NCBI RefSeq assembly: GCF_900111175.1 | Contig: NZ_FOGI01000006.1 | Location: 376,980-440,979, forward strand | DNA: 64,000 nucleotides | Direction: 5' to 3' | Origin: Actinokineospora terrae | GTDB taxonomy: Bacteria > Actinomycetota > Actinomycetes > Mycobacteriales > Pseudonocardiaceae | In this document: one piece after another, positions 8,587-16,206 of the stretch | Numbering within the stretch: position 1 is the stretch's first letter | Layout of the letters: the number at the start of each line of letters is the position of its first letter | The notes under the pieces: model-generated | The model's input: only the letters and a program-made list of their open reading frames with translations | What the model was told of the DNA's origin: nothing | Database searches by the model: none | Translations under genes and position numbers: made by a program

Positions 8587-9289
8587 GTGGCAGCCCGCTC
8601 GGCCGTCCCGGCGAGCACCGGGCGCGAGCCGGAACCCCCTTCGATGGCCGATCCGGCGTGACGGTCGCCCCATCGTAATCCCGTGCAAACGCAAGTGCAC
8701 AGGGCAACTTTACGTGTTCGGCCCTAGGGCCTTACGAGTGATGCAGCAGCGCCCACTGCGCCATTCGGGCGCCCGCGGTCGGCCACCCGCATTCGTTCCC
8801 CATGTGCGCTTGGTTGGCCCTCGATCGGGTGAATTCCCGCTTTCCGCCGCGCTCGCCCCCAGGTCGTGCCCATCCACAACGCCGCAGTTGTCCACAGACG
8901 GTTCGCGTTTTCGCGAAACGCAACCGTGGCCCGATACACTGGCGCAGGGACGCCCCCCGGGTGGGTGGGGGCTGGGCGAGGCTCGACCCGCGCGCGGGCG
9001 CGAACCGGGGGCGGTGGGGTAAGAGGCGGTGTGGGGGTTGAGGGCGTGGGTGGGGCGTCTTGGCGATGGTGGCGCTGTCGGGTTGGGAACGGTGCGACGT
9101 GGGGCGAAGGCGTGGGCGATGTCTTGCCAGGCCGGGAACGTTGCCGGGCGAGAACGGTGCGACACAGGGCGAGGGGTGGGCGGTGGCCCTGCCGAGTCGG
9201 GACGGTGCCGGGTGGGGATGAGAGGGGGTGGCGGAAGAGAGTGGCTCGGCGTGGCGGGGGAGAGTGATCCGGCTTGGTTGGGGATGGAC
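8587..9289. other. 700-base spacer with DnaA-box-like 9-mers, a dispersed repeat and G-rich direct repeats
   Basis: I find no credible gene here; the long open frames are a by-product of base composition. It holds CATCCACA at 8873 and a DnaA-box-like TTGTCCACA at 8888-8896, a small palindrome TTTTCGCGAAA near 8909, copy 1 of a 47-nt repeat (8931-8977), and from about 9000 a G-rich plus strand. In that part GAACGGTGCGAC occurs exactly at 9087-9098 and 9152-9163, with further degenerate GGGAACG/TGCCGGG units between. Confidence 0.6.
8931..8977 (+). repeat. dispersed 47-nt repeat, copy 1
   Basis: From CCGATACACTGG through GGGACGCCCCCCGG to GTGGGTGGGGGCTGGGC this stretch matches 33594-33641 at about 45 of 48 positions: two substitutions and one missing A. 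TACACT looks like a -10 hexamer and would allow a start at the purine-rich stretch that follows. TTGTCCACA lies 34 bases upstream in the same orientation, as with copy 2. Confidence 0.75.
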
Positions 9290-9769
9290 TCAGCGGAGGC
9301 GGCGGAGGGTTTGGACCCAGGGGGTCCAGTGGGCGGGGTGTGCGGGTGGGGTGCCTAGGGCGCGTTCGACGTTGTCCAGGAGGTCTTCCATGAGGGCGTC
9401 GTGGAGCCAGCGGAAGATCAGGGGCCAGGTGAGGTGTCCTAGGCCCTGGGGGTGGCCGTAGAGGTCGTGGCGGAGGACCGATGTCGCCGGGGTGGGGCCG
9501 GTCAACAGGGTGAGGGCGTGGCCGCCGCGGACGGGGGCGTCGGGGGTGAAGGTGAACTCGGCTCGGTGGCCGGGGATGTAGTCGGTGCAGGTGTAGTGGA
9601 TGGGGCCGTGGCCGCCGGTCGCGCCGGGGGACAGGGGGCGGTCGAGGCGGAGGGCGGGCCAGTGCTCCCTCGGCCAGGTCGCGGTGTCGGGCAGGGCCAG
9701 GTCGTCGAGGAGGTGGGCGGCTTCGGCGGGGGGAGCCTGGAGCGCGCGCTGGTGGCGGTTGAAGATCAT
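9290..9769 (-). CDS. SRPBCC-fold protein
   Basis: Small cytoplasmic protein of 159 residues with the look of the START/Bet v1-like SRPBCC superfamily (polyketide cyclase / dehydrase type): MIFNRHQRALQAPP at the N-terminus, alternating beta-strand stretches (GGHGPIHYTCTDYIPGHRAEFTFTP), and a final amphipathic helix (WLHDALMEDLLDNVERAL). Such proteins bind hydrophobic ligands; the ligand here is unknown. It is transcribed divergently from the adjacent TetR gene with two palindromes in the 49-base gap, so it is probably the regulator's target. Confidence 0.7.
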   Translation of the reverse strand: MIFNRHQRALQAPPAEAAHLLDDLALPDTATWPREHWPALRLDRPLSPGATGGHGPIHYTCTDYIPGHRAEFTFTPDAPVRGGHALTLLTGPTPATSVLRHDLYGHPQGLGHLTWPLIFRWLHDALMEDLLDNVERALGTPPAHPAHWTPWVQTLRRLR

Positions 9770-9781
9770 CTGCTGCGCCTT

Positions 9782-9822
9782 CCATACGGGACCGTATGGT
9801 TTGACCGTACGCTAACGTATGG
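9782..9822. promoter_or_regulatory. two inverted repeats, probable TetR operators
   Basis: CCATACGG-GA-CCGTATGG at 9782-9799 is a perfect 18-bp palindrome. A second, slightly imperfect copy, CCGTACG-CTAA-CGTATGG, lies at 9805-9822 and runs into the ATG of the TetR gene. Their shared half-site (CGTATGG) and their position between divergent genes make them likely binding sites for the TetR protein, repressing both directions. Confidence 0.75.
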
Positions 9823-10397
9823 CCGTGGTGCGCAGGACTCGGGAGGACTGGACGGCCGCGGCGTTGGCGGCGTTGGCGGAGGGCGGGTTGGCGGCTGTCG
9901 CCGTCGAGCCGCTTGCCGCGCGTGCCGGGGCGACCAAGGGCAGCGTCTACTGGCACTTCCCGACCCGCGACGCGCTGGTCGAGGCGACCCTGCTGCGCTG
10001 GGAGCACGAGCACACCGAGGCGGTGATCGCGCACGCCGAGCAGGGCGCGACGCCGGTGGAGCGGCTGCACCGGCTGATCAGCGCCGTGGTGCGCCCGGAG
10101 CGGGGGGTGGACGTGGAGCTGGCGTTGCAGTCCAGCCTCGGCGACCCGCTCGTCGCCGCGGCCGTCGCCAGGGTCGGGTCGCGGCGGATGGACTACGTGG
10201 TCACCCTCTTCACCCAACTCGGCTTCACCCGCGCCCAGGCCCGCCGCCGCGCCGCGACCGCTTACTCGATCTACCTCGGGCAGGCCCAACTCCAGCGGGC
10301 CAACCCCGCGGTCGTCCCGCGCACCCCCGCCGCCAAGCGGGCCTACGTCGCCGACGTGATGCTGATCCTCCTGGCCCAACCGGACGGTGACGGATGA
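9819..10397 (+). CDS. TetR/AcrR-family transcriptional regulator
   Basis: DNA-binding repressor of 192 residues. The N-terminal helix-turn-helix is clear (AALAALAEGGLAAVAVEPLAARAGATKGSVYWHF in overall pattern, with the family signature GSVYWHF at about residues 45-51), followed by an all-helical ligand-binding domain. The ATG is inside the second operator palindrome and has no ribosome binding site, so the mRNA may be leaderless and autoregulated; GTG 9825 is an alternative. Divergent from the SRPBCC gene and overlapping the DUF167 gene by 4 bases. Confidence 0.88.
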   Translation: MAVVRRTREDWTAAALAALAEGGLAAVAVEPLAARAGATKGSVYWHFPTRDALVEATLLRWEHEHTEAVIAHAEQGATPVERLHRLISAVVRPERGVDVELALQSSLGDPLVAAAVARVGSRRMDYVVTLFTQLGFTRAQARRRAATAYSIYLGQAQLQRANPAVVPRTPAAKRAYVADVMLILLAQPDGDG

Positions 10398-10672
10398 GGT
10401 TCGCGGTACGCGTGAAACCGGGCGCGAAGCGGGAAATCGTCGGCGGGCGTTGGGGCGACGGGGACGCTGTCGTCGTCGCGGTCGCCGCGGCCGCGGTGGA
10501 GGGTAAGGCGAACGAGGCGGTGCGGCAGGCGCTCGCCGACGCGTTCGGGGTGCGGTCGCGGGACGTGGTGATCGTGGCGGGGGAGCGCGGCCGGGACAAG
10601 GTCGTGGAGATCGACCCGGCGCCACCGGACGCGCCCGCGGTGCTAGCACGGCTGCTCGGCGCCGGTTCGTGA
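10394..10672 (+). CDS. DUF167 / YggU-family protein
   Basis: Small alpha/beta protein of 92 residues, typical length for the family. The diagnostic start VRVKPGAKRE, the central EGKANEAVRQALADAFGV and the segment VVIVAGERGRDKVVEI all match DUF167. The function of the family is not established. The ATG overlaps the TGA of the TetR gene (ATGA), implying translational coupling, although this association may be positional only. Confidence 0.88.
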   Translation: MRFAVRVKPGAKREIVGGRWGDGDAVVVAVAAAAVEGKANEAVRQALADAFGVRSRDVVIVAGERGRDKVVEIDPAPPDAPAVLARLLGAGS

Positions 10673-10757
10673 TCATCGCCTCACCTTCGGGTGGGTGCGC
10701 GACCGCGGCGGCTGGCAAGGGACAATGCTCGCGATACGGACGGGATCTGGAGGTGGC

Positions 10758-12239
10758 GTGCAGGAGCTCACCTTCGCGTTGGGGATCGGTGCGGCTGTTC
10801 TGCTGGTCGCGGTGTTCGCGGTACGCGCATCGGTCCGACTCGGGTTGCCGTCGCTCTTGCTCTACCTGGGGCTGGGCCTGGTCATCGGCGAGGCGGGGCT
10901 GGGGATCGAGTTCTCCAACGCCGAGCTGACCCAGTCCCTCGGGCTCGCGGCGCTGGTGCTCATCCTCGCCGAGGGCGGGCTCACCACGCGCTGGAGCGAG
11001 GTGAGGAGCGCGCTGCTGCCCGGGATCCTGCTGTCCACACTGGCCGTGGTGATCACCGTCCTGGTCACCGGCGCGGGGTTGCACTGGCTGCTCGGGTTCG
11101 ACTGGCGGTTGGCGTTGCTGTGGGGCGCGGTGCTCGCCTCGACCGACGCCGCAGCGGTGTTCAGCGTGCTGCGCCGGTTGTCCGTGTCGCGCAAGCTGGT
11201 CGGGTCGCTGGAGTTGGAGAGCGGCATCAACGATGCCCCCAGCTACATCGCCGTCGTTGTCCTTACCTCGTCCGACGAAGTCGACTGGTTTCTCTCCCTC
11301 ACCGCCGCCTACGAACTCGGTGGGGGTGCTGCGATCGGCTTGGCGCTCGGCTGGGTCGGGTCGCACGCACTGCGCCGGGCGGCCCTACCGTCGACCGGTC
11401 TCTACCCGTTGGCCACAGTCGCCGTGTGTGTGTTGGCGTTCGCTGCTGGACAGAGCCTGCACGCTTCCGGGCTGCTGGCCACATACCTGGCGGCTCTAGT
11501 CCTGGGCAACGCACGACTGCCCCACCGCTCCGACACCATCTCCTTCGCCGAAGGACTGGGCTGGCTCGCGCAGATCGGTCTGTTCGTCCTCTTGGGACTC
11601 TTCGCCTCCCCGTCCCGGCTGCTCGACGCGGTCGTGCCGGGGCTGGTCGCGGGCGCCGTGATCACGCTGATAGCCAGACCGCTGTCGGTGCTCATCTCGA
11701 TGCTGCCGTTCCGGATGCCCTGGCGCGAACAGGTCTTCCTGTCCTGGGCGGGCCTGCGCGGCGCGGTGCCGATCGTGCTCGCCATGATCCCGCTGTCGCA
11801 GGGCGTGCCCGGCGCGCAACGGCTGGTGGACGCGGTGTTCGTCCTGGTCATCGTGCTCACCCTGGTGCAGGGCAGCACGCTGGGCGGGCTGGCCAGGCTG
11901 CTCGGCCTCGACAGCGGGGCGCACCCCAAGGAGGTCGAGGTCGACGCCGCCACTCTCGACGAACTCGACGCCGAACTCCTCCAGCTCACCATCCCCGTCG
12001 GGTCCAGACTGCACGGTGTCTACCTCTCCGAACTGCGGCTGCCGGAGGGCGCGACGGTCAGCCTCGTGGCCAGGGCGGGCGCCGGGTTCACGCCGGTGCC
12101 CACGACCCGCCTGCAGGAAGGCGACCAGATCCTGATCGTGGCGACCCAGCAGGCCAAGGCCGCGACCGAGCGGCGCATCCGCGCGGTCGACCGTTCGGGC
12201 CGCTACGCGCGGTGGCGGGGTGAGACCGGGGAGGGGTGA
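10758..12239 (+). CDS. K+/H+ antiporter of the CPA1 (NhaP2-like) family with C-terminal RCK_C domain
   Basis: Cytoplasmic membrane cation/proton antiporter of 493 residues. Twelve or more helices cover residues 1 to about 385, with the ion-binding motifs STDAAAVFSVLRR and ESGINDAPS. A hydrophilic tail of about 95 residues contains a TrkA-C/RCK_C domain (LPEGATVSLVARAG, LQEGDQILIVA) that usually binds a nucleotide or other ligand and gates transport. The GTG at 10758 is chosen because GGAGG stands 5 bases upstream and the protein then begins directly with the first helix; a longer start at 10695 is possible. K+ specificity is inferred from the RCK_C tail. Confidence 0.85.
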   Translation: MQELTFALGIGAAVLLVAVFAVRASVRLGLPSLLLYLGLGLVIGEAGLGIEFSNAELTQSLGLAALVLILAEGGLTTRWSEVRSALLPGILLSTLAVVITVLVTGAGLHWLLGFDWRLALLWGAVLASTDAAAVFSVLRRLSVSRKLVGSLELESGINDAPSYIAVVVLTSSDEVDWFLSLTAAYELGGGAAIGLALGWVGSHALRRAALPSTGLYPLATVAVCVLAFAAGQSLHASGLLATYLAALVLGNARLPHRSDTISFAEGLGWLAQIGLFVLLGLFASPSRLLDAVVPGLVAGAVITLIARPLSVLISMLPFRMPWREQVFLSWAGLRGAVPIVLAMIPLSQGVPGAQRLVDAVFVLVIVLTLVQGSTLGGLARLLGLDSGAHPKEVEVDAATLDELDAELLQLTIPVGSRLHGVYLSELRLPEGATVSLVARAGAGFTPVPTTRLQEGDQILIVATQQAKAATERRIRAVDRSGRYARWRGETGEG

Positions 12240-12294
12240 TCCAGGCCTCACCCCCTCGAATGGGCGGCCGAGCGTCCGATAGAGTGCTCGACAA

Positions 12295-12412
12295 GGTAAT
12301 GAGCGCCAGCGTCAAACCCCGGTTTGCTGGCCGGCAACCCTCCTCCGCGGTGGGGTGCCCCGGGTGAATACCTGGTCCTCCCGCGCAGTGCGGGCGGACA
12401 AGCGCGGACCCG
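12295..12412 (+). promoter_or_regulatory. SAM-IV type riboswitch
   Basis: The conserved core reads GTAATGAGCGCCAGCGTCAA, then CCCCGGTTTGCTGGCCGGCAA, CCCTCC, GCGGTGGGGTGCCCCGGGTGAATACC, followed by a GC-rich stem. This order of segments is that of the actinobacterial SAM-IV (SAM-I clan) aptamer, which binds S-adenosylmethionine. A -10-like TAGAGT lies at 12280-12285. It ends about 38 bases before the ATG of the class V PLP enzyme, so it probably lowers expression of that gene when SAM is plentiful; the switching mechanism (RBS masking or termination) is not obvious from the sequence. Confidence 0.85.
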
Positions 12413-12449
12413 CCGATCACCGCTCCGGGTCCCGGACCTGGAGGTCGGC

Positions 12450-13805
12450 ATGACGCTCGCTGTTCCCACCGCCCGAGCCGAGCAGGCTCCCCTCGCACCC
12501 GCCGTGCCCGCGGTCGCCGGTGCGCGCCTCGACGTCCCGCTGGTCGACGGCAGGCAGGTGCCCTACGCCAACCTCGACCACGCCGCCAGCGCGCCGTGCC
12601 TCGACACCGTCCGCGACGCGGTCGACGAGCTGCTGCCCTGGTACGCCAGCGTGCACCGCGGCGCCGGGTTCGCCTCCCAGGTCAGCACCAAGGTCTACGA
12701 GCGGGCGCGCCGCGTGCTGCGCCGGTTCGTCGGCGCCGACGCCTCCGACACCGTGGTGTTCACCCGCAACACCACCGACAGCCTGAACCTGCTGGCCAAG
12801 GCCTTGCCCCGGGCGACGTCGGTCGTGCTGTTCGACACCGAGCACCACGCGGCGCTGCTGCCGTGGCGCGGCCCGAACGTGCACCGCGTGCAGACCCCGG
12901 CGAGCGCGGGCGACGCTGTCCTCGCGCTCGACGAGGCTCTTCGCGCCACCCCGGTCGGTCCGCGGCTGGTAGTGCTGACCGCCGCCTCTAACGTCACCGG
13001 CGAGGTCTGGCCGATCAAGGCGCTCAGCGAGGTCGCCCGCCGTCACGGTGCACGGGTAGCGCTAGACGCCGCGCAGCTCGCACCGCACCGTCCGATCGAC
13101 ATCCGCGCGCTCGACGTCGACTACGTGGCGCTGTCGGGCCACAAGCTCTACGCCCCGTTCGGCACCGGCGCGCTCGTCGGCCGCGCCGACTGGCTCAAGG
13201 CCACCGAGCCGTACCTGGTCGGCGGCGGCGCCACCGCCCAGGTCGTCGACTGGGGCGACCGGCTCGGTGTCGCCTGGTCCGCGGTCCCCGAGCGGCACGA
13301 GGCGGGCTCGCCCAACGTCGTCGGCGCGCACGCCCTCGCGGTCGCCTGCGACACCCTGGCCGAGAACTGGGAGGCGGTGGTCGACCACGAGCGCGCGCTG
13401 CTGCGCAAGCTGCGCGTCGGCCTGGCCACGGTCCCCGGCCTGCGGTCGCTGAGCCTGTTCGGCGACGACCACGACCGGGTCGGCGTCGTCAGCTTCACCG
13501 TCGACGGCATCGAGTCCGGCCTGGTCGCGGCCGTGCTGTCGGCCGAGCACGGCATCGGCGTGCGCGACGGCGCGTTCTGCGCGCACATCGCCACCCGCAG
13601 GCTGCTCGGCCGGGCCGGGGCGCAGGAGGAGCGCGCCGTCCGGATCAGCATCGGCCTGGGCACCAGGGCCGAGCACGTCGACCGGGTGGTCGCCGCGCTG
13701 CGCTCGCTGGTGGCCGATGGACCTGCCGTCGAGTACGCCGTCGTGGACGGTCGCTGGGCACCGGTCCAGGACCCGCGGCCGCTGCCCGCCTTCCTGGCGC
13801 AATAG
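12450..13805 (+). CDS. class V aminotransferase-fold PLP enzyme (cysteine desulfurase-like)
   Basis: Soluble PLP enzyme of 451 residues, fold type I. The PLP-binding lysine is Lys232 in LSGHKLYAPF; an aspartate that contacts the ring nitrogen is in ALDAAQLAPH. A Cys in DGAFCAHIATRR occupies the region where cysteine desulfurases have their active-site loop, but the surroundings differ from IscS/SufS, so desulfurase, lyase or aminotransferase activity are all possible. The ATG at 12450 follows GGAGG at 12440-12444. Control by a SAM-IV riboswitch ties it to sulfur amino acid metabolism, for example cysteine/methionine turnover; this is inference. Confidence 0.8.
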   Translation: MTLAVPTARAEQAPLAPAVPAVAGARLDVPLVDGRQVPYANLDHAASAPCLDTVRDAVDELLPWYASVHRGAGFASQVSTKVYERARRVLRRFVGADASDTVVFTRNTTDSLNLLAKALPRATSVVLFDTEHHAALLPWRGPNVHRVQTPASAGDAVLALDEALRATPVGPRLVVLTAASNVTGEVWPIKALSEVARRHGARVALDAAQLAPHRPIDIRALDVDYVALSGHKLYAPFGTGALVGRADWLKATEPYLVGGGATAQVVDWGDRLGVAWSAVPERHEAGSPNVVGAHALAVACDTLAENWEAVVDHERALLRKLRVGLATVPGLRSLSLFGDDHDRVGVVSFTVDGIESGLVAAVLSAEHGIGVRDGAFCAHIATRRLLGRAGAQEERAVRISIGLGTRAEHVDRVVAALRSLVADGPAVEYAVVDGRWAPVQDPRPLPAFLAQ

Positions 13806-13848
13806 CCTGCGCGCGCTCGTGGACAATGGTCCGGTGGACAATGGCCCG

Positions 13849-14442
13849 GTGAGCACCGAACGTGACGACGACAGTCCCGACACCCAACAGCAGGAGGGCG
13901 CGCCCGAGCAGGGTGGGCTCGGCCGCAAACGGGGGCTGATCCTGATCGTCGCCGCGGTGCTGGTCTACGCCGCCGACCTGGTCACCAAGATCATCGTCAC
14001 CGCGACGCTGGAGGGCGAGGCACCGATCCGGCTGCTCGGCGGCGCCGTCTACCTGCAGCTGGTGCGCAACCCGGGCGCCGCGTTCTCCATGGCGACCGGC
14101 ATGACCTGGCTGTTCACCCTGATCGCGGCCGGTGTCGTGGTCGCCATCATCTGGATCATGCCCAAGCTGCGCTCCACCGGCTGGGCACTGGGTCTCGGGC
14201 TGGTGCTGGCCGGGGCCATGGGCAACCTGACCGACCGGATCTTCCGCGCCCCCGCGGTGTTCCAGGGCCACGTGGTCGACTTCGTGTCCGTGTTCGCCCC
14301 CGACGGCGACTTCTTCCCGGTGTTCAACGTCGCCGACGCGGGCATCTCCGTGGGCGGCGTCCTGATCGTGCTGCTCGCCCTGCTCGGCCGCGACTACGAC
14401 GGCACCATCACCCGCAAGCAGCGCAAGGGGGAAGACGCGTGA
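13849..14442 (+). CDS. lspA: lipoprotein signal peptidase (signal peptidase II)
   Basis: Membrane aspartic protease that removes the signal peptide of diacylglyceryl-modified prolipoproteins, acting after Lgt. About 197 residues, four hydrophobic segments. Conserved boxes are present: LVRNPGAAFS, MGNLTDRI (first catalytic Asp) and FNVADAGISVGG (second catalytic Asp). The N-terminus of about 35 residues is acidic and disordered. The start is uncertain: three in-frame GTG codons at 13819, 13834 and 13849 arise from a tandem 15-base repeat (GTGGACAATGGTCCG twice). The last one gives MSTERDD and is preferred. Its stop overlaps the next gene by 4 bases. Confidence 0.93.
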   Translation: MSTERDDDSPDTQQQEGAPEQGGLGRKRGLILIVAAVLVYAADLVTKIIVTATLEGEAPIRLLGGAVYLQLVRNPGAAFSMATGMTWLFTLIAAGVVVAIIWIMPKLRSTGWALGLGLVLAGAMGNLTDRIFRAPAVFQGHVVDFVSVFAPDGDFFPVFNVADAGISVGGVLIVLLALLGRDYDGTITRKQRKGEDA

Positions 14443-15368
14443 GCGACTCCCGAACCCTCCCGGTCCCCGACGGCCTCGACGGCATGCGGGTCGACGCCGG
14501 GCTGTCCAAGCTGCTCGGCCTGTCCCGCACCGTGGCCGCCGCGATCGCCGAGGCGGGTGACGTCCTGGTCGACGGCAGGCCCGCGGGCAAGTCCGACCGG
14601 CTGCTGGCCGGGACCTGGCTCGAGGTCACCCTGCCCGAGCCCGAGCGGCCGGTGGAGATCAAGGCCATCAAGGTCGAGGGCATGGAGATCGTCTACCAGG
14701 ACGACGACGTGGTGGTGGTGGACAAGCCGGTCGGCGTCGCCGCGCACCCGAGTCCGGGGTGGAGCGGGACAACGGTGATCGGTGGCCTTGCCGCCGCCGG
14801 TATCCGGGTCTCGACCTCTGGCGCTGCCGAGCGCCAGGGAGTCGTGCACCGCCTCGACGTCGGTACGACCGGCGTGATGGTCGTCGCCAAGAGCGAGCAC
14901 GCGTACACAGTCCTCAAGCGCGCGTTCAAGGAGAGGACCGTCGAGAAGCGCTACCACGCGCTGGTCCAGGGACACCCCGACCCGAGCGTGGGCACCATCG
15001 ACGCCCCTATCGACCGCCACCCGCGTCACGACTACCGGTGGGCGGTCGTGGCCGATGGCAAGCCGAGCATCACGCACTACGAGACGATCGAGGCCTTCCG
15101 CGCGGCGTCCCTGATGGACGTCAGGCTGGAGACCGGTCGCACTCACCAGATCCGCGTCCACTTCTCCGCGCTGCGCCACCCGTGCGTCGGCGACCTCACC
15201 TACGGCTCGGACCCGGTGCTGGCCAAGAGGTTGGGCCTGAGCAGGCAGTGGCTGCACGCGCGCTCGCTGGGCTTCCACCACCCCGCTGACGGCTCCTGGG
15301 TGGAGTTCACCAGCGAGTACCCGCCGGACCTCGCGGGCGCGCTGGCCGTGCTGGAGGCGGACTACTGA
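14439..15368 (+). CDS. RluA/RluD-family 23S rRNA pseudouridine synthase
   Basis: RNA pseudouridine synthase of 309 residues. It has an N-terminal S4 RNA-binding domain (about 10-75, MRVDAGLSKLLGLSRT) and the RluA catalytic domain with VVHRLDVGTTGV, where Asp140 is the nucleophile, plus the closing motif RTHQIRVHF. It most resembles RluD, which modifies helix 69 of 23S rRNA; the exact site is inferred. GTG start overlaps the lspA stop (GTGA). The lspA-rluD pairing is conserved in actinobacteria. Confidence 0.93.
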   Translation: MSDSRTLPVPDGLDGMRVDAGLSKLLGLSRTVAAAIAEAGDVLVDGRPAGKSDRLLAGTWLEVTLPEPERPVEIKAIKVEGMEIVYQDDDVVVVDKPVGVAAHPSPGWSGTTVIGGLAAAGIRVSTSGAAERQGVVHRLDVGTTGVMVVAKSEHAYTVLKRAFKERTVEKRYHALVQGHPDPSVGTIDAPIDRHPRHDYRWAVVADGKPSITHYETIEAFRAASLMDVRLETGRTHQIRVHFSALRHPCVGDLTYGSDPVLAKRLGLSRQWLHARSLGFHHPADGSWVEFTSEYPPDLAGALAVLEADY

Positions 15369-15446
15369 CCGTCGCACCCGGACCGGCCGCTGGACAGAAC
15401 ACGGACACCGGCTAACCCGGGGCACCTCCGGTGCGACGGGGCGGGT

Positions 15447-16205
15447 ATGCGGAAGTTCGCGATCTTGCTGGCCGTCCTCGCCGCGGTGGCGGGCTGCGGG
15501 AACCTCGAGGTGTCGGTGCGCACCCCGGATGTCTTCCCGGTGTCGTTCAGCCTGACCGTGGGCGAGAACAAGGTCGAGGTCAAGAGCGAGGTGTCGCTGG
15601 TGACCCCGCTCGGCGAGGTGGCCATCGGCCTGCAGTTCACCGAGCCGCTGCGGCCCGACACCACCCGGGTCGTGTTCCGCGACTACCGCAGGGGAACCGA
15701 CCAGGGCTTCGACCTGCGCACCGCGGGCGACGAGTTCCACGCGGTGCTGGAGGGCAGGGCGCCGCTGACCGCCAGGCCGCACGAGTTCACCATCGACATC
15801 ACCAACGCGACCCTGTCGGAGGTGGGGTTCCGGCAGACCGAGGCGTCGCGCGAGCTCGCGAACAGCTGGTGGGCCAACACCTTCTACCACCCGTTCGACG
15901 GGTTCCGGCTGGTCTACGACGACTCCGTGATCGGCTCCACGCCGCCGCTGGGGTTCCTCGTGTTCGTGCTGCGGCTGCTCCTGGCGATCCTGGTCGGGAT
16001 CCTGGAGCTCTACCCGTCCGCGGTGTTTCTGATCGGGTGGCTGGTCTCGTTGGTCGCGGGCAACGCCGGGGGCAACGCCGCGAGTGGGCTCGTGGTGCTG
16101 GCCACTCTTGTCGCGATCGGAGCGCTTCTTACCGCGCGCGGTAAGAAGAAGACCGCGGTCAGGAAACAGCGGTGGGCCGAGTGGGAGCGGCGCAACGTCT
16201 GGTGA
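15447..16205 (+). CDS. predicted lipoprotein with two C-terminal membrane helices, unknown function
   Basis: Not a family I recognise. 252 residues. It begins with a lipoprotein signal peptide (MRKFAILLAVLAAVAGC, lipobox VAGC, Cys17), then a beta-rich outside domain of about 150 residues (repeated Thr/Val strands such as TTRVVFRDYRRGT). Two strongly hydrophobic segments follow (about 180-200 and 205-232) and a basic tail RGKKKTAVRKQR. It would be anchored by lipid and helices, with the basic tail in the cytoplasm. It follows the pseudouridine synthase after 78 bases and converges with the next gene, only 1 base apart. Confidence 0.7.
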   Translation: MRKFAILLAVLAAVAGCGNLEVSVRTPDVFPVSFSLTVGENKVEVKSEVSLVTPLGEVAIGLQFTEPLRPDTTRVVFRDYRRGTDQGFDLRTAGDEFHAVLEGRAPLTARPHEFTIDITNATLSEVGFRQTEASRELANSWWANTFYHPFDGFRLVYDDSVIGSTPPLGFLVFVLRLLLAILVGILELYPSAVFLIGWLVSLVAGNAGGNAASGLVVLATLVAIGALLTARGKKKTAVRKQRWAEWERRNVW

Positions 16206-16206
16206 G

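Noticed and set aside
8732..9358. Short frames on both strands in the spacer at 8.7-9.3 kb
   Set aside because: No conserved domain, no ribosome binding site, and the minus-strand reading of the 47-nt repeat gives only a Pro-rich stretch. A decayed coding remnant cannot be excluded.
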